From Bacteroidales bacterium (GTDB taxonomy: Bacteria; Bacteroidota; Bacteroidia; Bacteroidales; WCHB1-69), in assembly GCA_031266895.1 (NCBI GenBank), contig JAISAD010000164.1, forward strand, positions 1-10,428: a stretch of DNA of 10,428 nt, in the 5' to 3' direction. Below, piece after piece: positions 6,696-10,428 of the stretch (its first letter is position 1; the number at the start of each line of letters is the position of its first letter). Below the pieces are notes generated by a model. It saw only the letters and a list, made by a program, of their open reading frames with translations. It ran no database searches and had not been told where the DNA came from. The position numbers and the translations under genes were made by a program.

Positions 6696-8021
6696 TTAAA
6701 AAACAGGATTGTTCGTTATTCGAAAGAAATGACGTTCTGCATTTCGGCAACCGCCTCTAAAGAAGTTGATATATTCCAAAAAGACAGCGTCTGGAGTGCG
6801 TAACGGCGCTAAGCCAAATTGTTCGGACAAGGCAGACAGTTGCGCTAAACTGCTCATTGCAATGGGCTGTGGCACAGTTTGAGCTATTTGATGGGGTTGT
6901 CGTGTACTGTCGGTATAGATGCCGCCAATTTCAGCAGGCAGCGAACCGGGTAAAACCAGGTCGGCCAATTGTGCCGTAGGAGTCAAGGCATGTGACATAA
7001 CACAGAGAAAATCGAAATTAAAATGTTGTCGAAAAGAATGATAGGCTTTTTCGCTCAGCGGGTCTTCATAAAGAATAAAAACACATTGCAGCTGGTTGTT
7101 TTCCCACAATTGGCGCACGTCGCATATCTGGCAGGTTACTGATGTGCCATAAAGCGTTGTCATTTCATCTGCCGTATGTGGCGAAAATGCCATCCCGCCG
7201 GGCAATCGCGAAGCAAATATGCCCATATCAAATAAGGCTTGCGAATTGAATTTCTCTTTGATACCCAACATGCCGCTCGACGGCTTGGCCTGTATCTCAA
7301 TCAGCATGGCCAAATTGGTCATTTCAGCGATGGCTGCTTCATTCAGCATTGCTTCCTGATAGATGAATAGAGGCGCATTTTGGGCTAACAAGAGGGTAAT
7401 AAAATCATCTATTTGATTAATTGACAGATTATTGCATTTTAATAACGGGATTATATTGGTTTGGAACATCGCTTCTCTATAAGGGGCGTAATTTTTACCT
7501 ACTCCTTGAATAAAGATGCCTTTTGCGCGGTTGGTGTCAATGAGTCGCCAATTTACAGCCTTAAAAAAAGCATGATAGTCGGTAATGGACAAATGTTCGT
7601 TATGGTCTAAAAATAGCGTTGGAATATCTAAGTGATTTTTTATAAAATCTTGGATACAGGATAGTTGATTGTGTTTTGTTTCCAAATCAAAGCCGATGCA
7701 AAAGAGGTGGGTAGCACCCGGCAATTCGGCAAATGGCACAATGTCGTTTTTATCAAAGCAGAAGTGCTCGCCCCGCAACAAATATTCAAAAGAGGCCACA
7801 TTGCCGGTTTTGAACCCTGCACGAGCAAGGCGTTGCATTAAATAAAGCTCTTCGTTGGTAGCATGGCCGCCAGCAAAAAACGCACGCGCTTGCGGATTTA
7901 CCTGCGAAAAACATTCTGCAATTAACGCAAAAGCCTCTTCATACGAGATTTCGTGCCAATTGTGTCCAATTTTATGCAGCGGATTCAGCAGCCGGCCATG
8001 AGGAGTTATAACACTATCCAT
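6696..8021 (-). CDS. Degenerate molybdopterin oxidoreductase-like protein
   Basis: This 441-residue protein resembles the central domain of formate dehydrogenase/NuoG-type molybdopterin enzymes. The N-terminal RLLNPL...HEISYEEAFALIAE (10-35) matches the family start of this domain. ATNEELYLMQRLARA (54-68), FNSQALFDMGIFASRLPGG (258-276) and ADLVLP with Glu364, Gly366-367 and Arg374 (353-374) are further family blocks. The N-terminal 4Fe-4S domain with its four Cys is absent. So are the C-terminal molybdopterin-dinucleotide domain and the Cys/Sec expected near residues 82-87 (LRGEHF instead of the R-x-U/C-H-G pattern). It is therefore unlikely to be a canonical formate dehydrogenase, and could be a structural or cofactor-binding relative, as NuoG's domain is. 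Its ATG shares one base with the ATPase stop (TAATG), so it is translationally coupled to that gene. No frameshift is evident. Confidence 0.75.
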   Translation of the reverse strand: MDSVITPHGRLLNPLHKIGHNWHEISYEEAFALIAECFSQVNPQARAFFAGGHATNEELYLMQRLARAGFKTGNVASFEYLLRGEHFCFDKNDIVPFAELPGATHLFCIGFDLETKHNQLSCIQDFIKNHLDIPTLFLDHNEHLSITDYHAFFKAVNWRLIDTNRAKGIFIQGVGKNYAPYREAMFQTNIIPLLKCNNLSINQIDDFITLLLAQNAPLFIYQEAMLNEAAIAEMTNLAMLIEIQAKPSSGMLGIKEKFNSQALFDMGIFASRLPGGMAFSPHTADEMTTLYGTSVTCQICDVRQLWENNQLQCVFILYEDPLSEKAYHSFRQHFNFDFLCVMSHALTPTAQLADLVLPGSLPAEIGGIYTDSTRQPHQIAQTVPQPIAMSSLAQLSALSEQFGLAPLRTPDAVFLEYINFFRGGCRNAERHFFRITNNPVF

Positions 8022-8764
8022 TAGCGGGTTAAAGCATGGAAAACCTCTTCTATGCCAACTATATTACTGCGAAGATTCTGTTTTTTGATGCCAAGTTCAT
8101 CAGCCATTTCGCGCAGTTGGGCAATGGTAGAGTCAATCACAATTTTGCCATGATTAATAATGATAACACGGTCGCACATGGCTTCCACCTCTTGCATAAT
8201 ATGGGTGGAAAGCAATACTGTTTTGGTTTTGCCGCATTGGCATATCAGGTCGCGAATCTCTACCAACTGGTTGGGATCCAAGCCGGTGGTTGGCTCGTCG
8301 AGAATAAGCACTTCGGGATTGTGAATTAGCGCTTGCGCCAATCCAACGCGCTGTTTATACCCTCGCGACAATGCCCCTATTTTTTTATGCTGTTCCTCTC
8401 CAAGTCCGGTCATGGCAATCACCTCTTGAATACGCTTTTTCTTATAGCTTACGCGATGTATGTTCGCTATGAATTCAAGAAATTCAACCATATACATATC
8501 GTAATAGAGCGGATTGGCCTCTGAAAGATAGCCCACTTTTTTGCGCAATTCGAGCGAATCATTCCAAATATCACAACCGCACACCGATACATTACCCTCT
8601 GTAGGTGGAATGTATGACGTGATAATCTTCATCATGGTGGATTTTCCTGCACCATTAGGCCCTAAAAAACCGACAACCTCCCCTTTTTTTACTTCAAAAC
8701 TGACATGATCTAACGCATATTGCTTACCATAAACCTTAGAAACATCTTTTACTACAATTGACAT
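8021..8764 (-). CDS. GldA-like ABC transporter ATP-binding protein
   Basis: This 247-residue ABC ATPase has Walker A GPNGAGKS (35-42), signature LSRGYKQRV (132-140), Walker B VLILDEPTTGLDP (152-164) and the H-loop STH (186-188). The Q-loop Gln is replaced, the region reading YLSEANPLYYDMY (79-91), as in GldA. Its start, GYKQRVGLAQAL and the HIMQEVEAMCDRVIIIN stretch are very close to GldA, the ATPase of the gliding-motility ABC transporter of Bacteroidota. GldA is about 300 residues. Here roughly 50 residues between the ATPase core (ending near 213) and the final IEEVFHALTR helix appear to be missing. No permease (GldF/GldG) is adjacent. It should power an inner-membrane exporter whose membrane part is encoded elsewhere. 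The next gene overlaps it by one base. It is expressed from a strong-looking promoter at 8786-8817. Confidence 0.88.
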   Translation of the reverse strand: MSIVVKDVSKVYGKQYALDHVSFEVKKGEVVGFLGPNGAGKSTMMKIITSYIPPTEGNVSVCGCDIWNDSLELRKKVGYLSEANPLYYDMYMVEFLEFIANIHRVSYKKKRIQEVIAMTGLGEEQHKKIGALSRGYKQRVGLAQALIHNPEVLILDEPTTGLDPNQLVEIRDLICQCGKTKTVLLSTHIMQEVEAMCDRVIIINHGKIVIDSTIAQLREMADELGIKKQNLRSNIVGIEEVFHALTR

Positions 8765-8785
8765 ATTTTTCTAATTTTGAAATTG

Positions 8786-8817
8786 CAAAGATACAGGAAA
8801 TTTTACAATCCCTCAAA
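8786..8817 (-). promoter_or_regulatory. Full -33/-7 promoter for the ABC ATPase operon
   Basis: This is the best promoter in the window. On the minus strand TTTG (8817-8814), a 20-nt spacer and TATCTTTG (8793-8786) match the Bacteroidota consensus at ideal spacing. The -7 box is in the TG...C context and ends 21 nt before the ATG. The -33 TTTG overlaps the TGA stop of alx, so the promoter is built into the end of the upstream gene. Confidence 0.75.
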
Positions 8818-9856
8818 CCTTTCCCGCTCTTTCAGGCATCAATAGCGATACCAATATGCTAACTGCAATAATGCTTAGAATAATAAGCAGCGATAAGAAT
8901 GTTGGGATGTGAATGTGAAATATGTAGGGCAATAGCATTTTGCTTCCCACAAACAGCAGCAGAACTGCCAATCCGATATGAAGGTAGCGGAATTTATCCA
9001 TAATGCTTTCGAGCATAAAAAATAACGAACGCAATCCCAGTATGGCGAATATGTTAGAAAAAAATACAATATAGGGATCATGCGTTACGGAAAAGATTGC
9101 CGGAATAGAGTCAAATGCGAAAATAACGTCTGAAAATTCTACAACAATCAAGACTACAAAAAGCGGAGTACAGAGCCAACGGCCGTTAAGGCGATGAAAA
9201 AAGTCATGACCATAAAATTGCGGTGTTATCAGTTGCCGTTTGGAAAGGAAGCGTACTATGGGATGATGTTCGGAATCAACGGGTTTCTCTTTTTTCTTAA
9301 AAAACAGCTTTATACCGGTAAAAATGAGAATAATGCCAAACAGCAGCAATACCCACTGAAAACGCTGAATAAGCGCCGAAGCGGTGAATATAAAGAGAAA
9401 ACGCATCACAATAGCACCCAAAATGCCGAAAAAGAGAACTCGATGGTAATATTTTCTTTCTATTTTAAACGATATAAATATCATGAGCATTACGAAAATA
9501 TTATCGATAGAGAGCGATTTTTCAATAAAATACCCTGTAAGATATTCTATTGCTGCAGTGTGTCGATAAAGTTTCAAGTTTTCGGCAAAAGGAGCAGAAA
9601 GGTCAAATTGCAATTGATGCCCATGCCTGCTGTTAATCGTCTGCAGGTCATCTACAGTTTTAATGCCGTGTATCCACTCTGCATGAAAGTAGATAAAAAG
9701 AAAAAACAACAGTGCAATACCAATCCAGACAGCCGTCCAGACAGCCGCCTCTTTAAAAGTGATAGTGTGCTCGTGCCTGTTGCGCACACCCAAATCTACT
9801 GCCAGCATGCTACAGACAAAAAGAATAAAAAGCAACAAAAAAAGCAATTCGCTCAT
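8813..9856 (-). CDS. alx: Alx/TerC-family integral membrane protein
   Basis: This 347-residue polytopic membrane protein has the TerC family motifs EYLTGYFIEKSLSIDNIFVM (104-123) and VEFSDVIFAFDSIPAIFSVT (239-258), followed by SNIFAILGLRSLFFML (267-282). The acidic residues Glu104, Glu112, Asp118, Glu240, Asp243 and Asp249 lie in membrane segments and probably form the ion path. E. coli Alx (321 residues) is linked to manganese export and alkaline stress, and metal efflux is the likely role here. A soluble segment of about 45 residues (58-102) is longer than I recall in Alx and carries His58, His63, His78, His80 and His99. I chose ATG 9856 over an upstream in-frame ATG (9898) because that one overlaps the -7 box. 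The leader is about 30 nt, too short for the yybP-ykoY riboswitch that controls E. coli alx. Confidence 0.9.
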   Translation of the reverse strand: MSELLFLLLFILFVCSMLAVDLGVRNRHEHTITFKEAAVWTAVWIGIALLFFLFIYFHAEWIHGIKTVDDLQTINSRHGHQLQFDLSAPFAENLKLYRHTAAIEYLTGYFIEKSLSIDNIFVMLMIFISFKIERKYYHRVLFFGILGAIVMRFLFIFTASALIQRFQWVLLLFGIILIFTGIKLFFKKKEKPVDSEHHPIVRFLSKRQLITPQFYGHDFFHRLNGRWLCTPLFVVLIVVEFSDVIFAFDSIPAIFSVTHDPYIVFFSNIFAILGLRSLFFMLESIMDKFRYLHIGLAVLLLFVGSKMLLPYIFHIHIPTFLSLLIILSIIAVSILVSLLMPERAGKV

Positions 9857-9887
9857 CGATTCAATTGGGTTAATTTTTATGAACCGG

Positions 9888-9895
9888 CAAAGATA
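9888..9895 (-). promoter_or_regulatory. Promoter -7 box for alx
   Basis: The minus strand reads TTTTTTG-TATCTTTG-C, a full match to TAnnTTTG in the TG...C context, ending 31 nt before the alx ATG. No -33 TTTG is found at 19-21 nt. The upstream region is shared with the divergent smpB promoter. Confidence 0.65.
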
Positions 9896-9906
9896 CAAAA
9901 AATTTG

Positions 9907-9914
9907 TATTTTTG
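9907..9914 (+). promoter_or_regulatory. Promoter -7 box for smpB
   Basis: TTTG-TATTTTTG-C matches the -7 consensus in the TG...C context, 21 nt before the smpB ATG. With the start site usually about 7 nt downstream of the box, the leader would be near 15 nt. An AGGAT sequence at 9931-9935 directly precedes the ATG but is too close to be a good Shine-Dalgarno. Confidence 0.65.
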
Positions 9915-9935
9915 CACTCTGTTTCAAAATAGGAT

Positions 9936-10397
9936 ATGTCGAAAGCAAAAAATCGTCAGAATGTGGCCATTAAGAACCAAAAAGCGGAGTTTGAATACTT
10001 TCTTGTAAGTTCTTACACTGCAGGAATTGTGTTGTCTGGGACTGAAATCAAGTCAATTCGGGCAGGCAAAGCCAATCTTGCCGACTCCTACTGCTCTTTT
10101 ACCAACAATGAACTTTGGGTGCATCATCTGCATATCAGCGAATATTCGCACGGGAGCTATAATAACCACGAACCTAAGCGTGAGCGAAAGTTATTACTTA
10201 ACCGAAAAGAGATCAATAAGTTACTTACAAAACTGAATGAACGCGGCATGACTATTATTCCGACATTGTTATGGATTAATGAGAACGGCTACGCCAAACT
10301 TGACATTGCATTGGCGCGAGGTAAAAAGATATATGACAAGCGCGAAAGCATTAAAAATAAGGACAATAGACGTGAAGCTACCCGCATAGATGAGTAA
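9936..10397 (+). CDS. smpB: SsrA-binding protein SmpB
   Basis: This 153-residue cytosolic protein binds tmRNA and brings it to stalled ribosomes for trans-translation. It carries the whole family pattern: a basic start, IKNQKAEFEYFL (12-23), GIVLSGTEIKSIRAGKANL (30-48), DSY (50-52), HISEYSHGSYNNHEP (66-80), RKLLLNRKEI (84-93), an alanine- and glycine-containing ALARGKKIYDKRE block (124-136), and the basic C-terminal tail IKNKDNRREATR (138-149), which inserts into the mRNA path of the ribosome. The length is normal. It is transcribed divergently from alx with 79 nt between the two ATGs. The tmRNA gene itself is not in the window. Confidence 0.97.
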   Translation: MSKAKNRQNVAIKNQKAEFEYFLVSSYTAGIVLSGTEIKSIRAGKANLADSYCSFTNNELWVHHLHISEYSHGSYNNHEPKRERKLLLNRKEINKLLTKLNERGMTIIPTLLWINENGYAKLDIALARGKKIYDKRESIKNKDNRREATRIDE

Positions 10398-10403
10398 AAA
10401 GCT

Positions 10404-10428
10404 ATGGAAGAGATTAAAAAACAATATT
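10404..10428 (+). CDS. Possible start of a gene downstream of smpB (partial)
   Basis: An ATG 6 nt after the smpB stop opens a frame reading MEEIKKQY before the window ends. The tight spacing suggests a second gene of an smpB operon. Eight residues are too few to name it, and it could be a chance frame. Confidence 0.3.

Larger units (their letters stand above)
9888..9914. repeat. Near-perfect palindrome joining two divergent -7 boxes
   Basis: Arms CAAAGATACAAA (9888-9899) and TTTGTATTTTTG (9903-9914) are reverse complements except at one position, separated by AAA. Each arm contains one outward-facing -7 box, for alx on the left and smpB on the right. The symmetry may arise simply from two back-to-back promoter boxes, or may be an operator. 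Confidence 0.6.

Noticed and set aside
6685..6705. Bidirectional terminator between the convergent genes
   Set aside because: The TGTTTT...AAAACA symmetry is AT-only apart from one pair, and the gap is 4 nt. It is too weak to support a terminator call.
7950..8021. Frameshift explaining the missing Fe-S domain of the oxidoreductase
   Set aside because: The DNA just upstream encodes the conserved end of the ABC ATPase in its own frame, and no Cys-rich Fe-S coding remains are present in that stretch.
9194..9973. 259-codon rightward frame across the alx gene
   Set aside because: It is antisense to a clear TerC-family protein, and its translation is low-complexity, rich in Lys, Asn and Gln, with no family resemblance.
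1..10428. CRISPR array, tRNA, rRNA, insertion sequence or phage genes
   Set aside because: Reading through the window I saw no regularly spaced repeats, cloverleaf sequences, transposase motifs or terminal inverted repeats.

Overview
The window is chromosomal DNA from a member of the Bacteroidota. The evidence is repeated Bacteroidota-type -7 promoter boxes (TAnnTTTG) just upstream of genes, AT-rich intergenic DNA without clear Shine-Dalgarno sequences, a GldA-like ABC ATPase, and a short CstA of the kind I associate with this phylum. I cannot place it below phylum level. I see no mobile element, CRISPR array, rRNA, tRNA or phage gene.

Layout. (1) 1-214 is intergenic, with a leftward promoter-like box at 41-48 and two weak hairpins. 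(2) 215-2024 is a leftward two-gene operon: a family-2 glycosyltransferase followed 4 nt later by a membrane enzyme that strongly resembles vertebrate steroid 5-alpha-reductase type 1. (3) 2025-2260 is a divergent regulatory region that may encode a 37-residue peptide. (4) 2261-4275 is a rightward pair with an ATGA overlap: an NAD(P)H-dependent FMN reductase and the CstA transporter. (5) 4376-6691 is a rightward pair: mannose-1-phosphate guanylyltransferase (start moved to 4376) and an exported serine hydrolase of the beta-lactamase/penicillin-binding fold. (6) 6696-8764 is a leftward pair with a 1-nt stop/start overlap: a GldA-like ABC ATPase with a shortened C-terminus, then a molybdopterin-oxidoreductase-like protein lacking its Fe-S domain, C-terminal domain and catalytic Cys/Sec. 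(7) 8813-9856 is a leftward Alx/TerC-type membrane protein. (8) 9936-10397 is smpB, divergent from alx, and a further gene may begin at 10404.

The genes look like ordinary chromosomal functions in short operons rather than one pathway. They cover GDP-mannose supply and glycosyl transfer, carbon/peptide uptake, metal homeostasis and ribosome rescue. The least explained parts are the ATPase/degenerate oxidoreductase pair, the glycosyltransferase/5-alpha-reductase pair, the possible 37-residue peptide, and the nearly palindromic back-to-back promoter between alx and smpB. Seven of the eight promoter boxes I list share the longer form TGTAnnTTTGC. I do not see a clearly new multi-gene system; the ATPase/oxidoreductase pair is the best candidate for one.

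All family comparisons come from memory of the families, without a database search.
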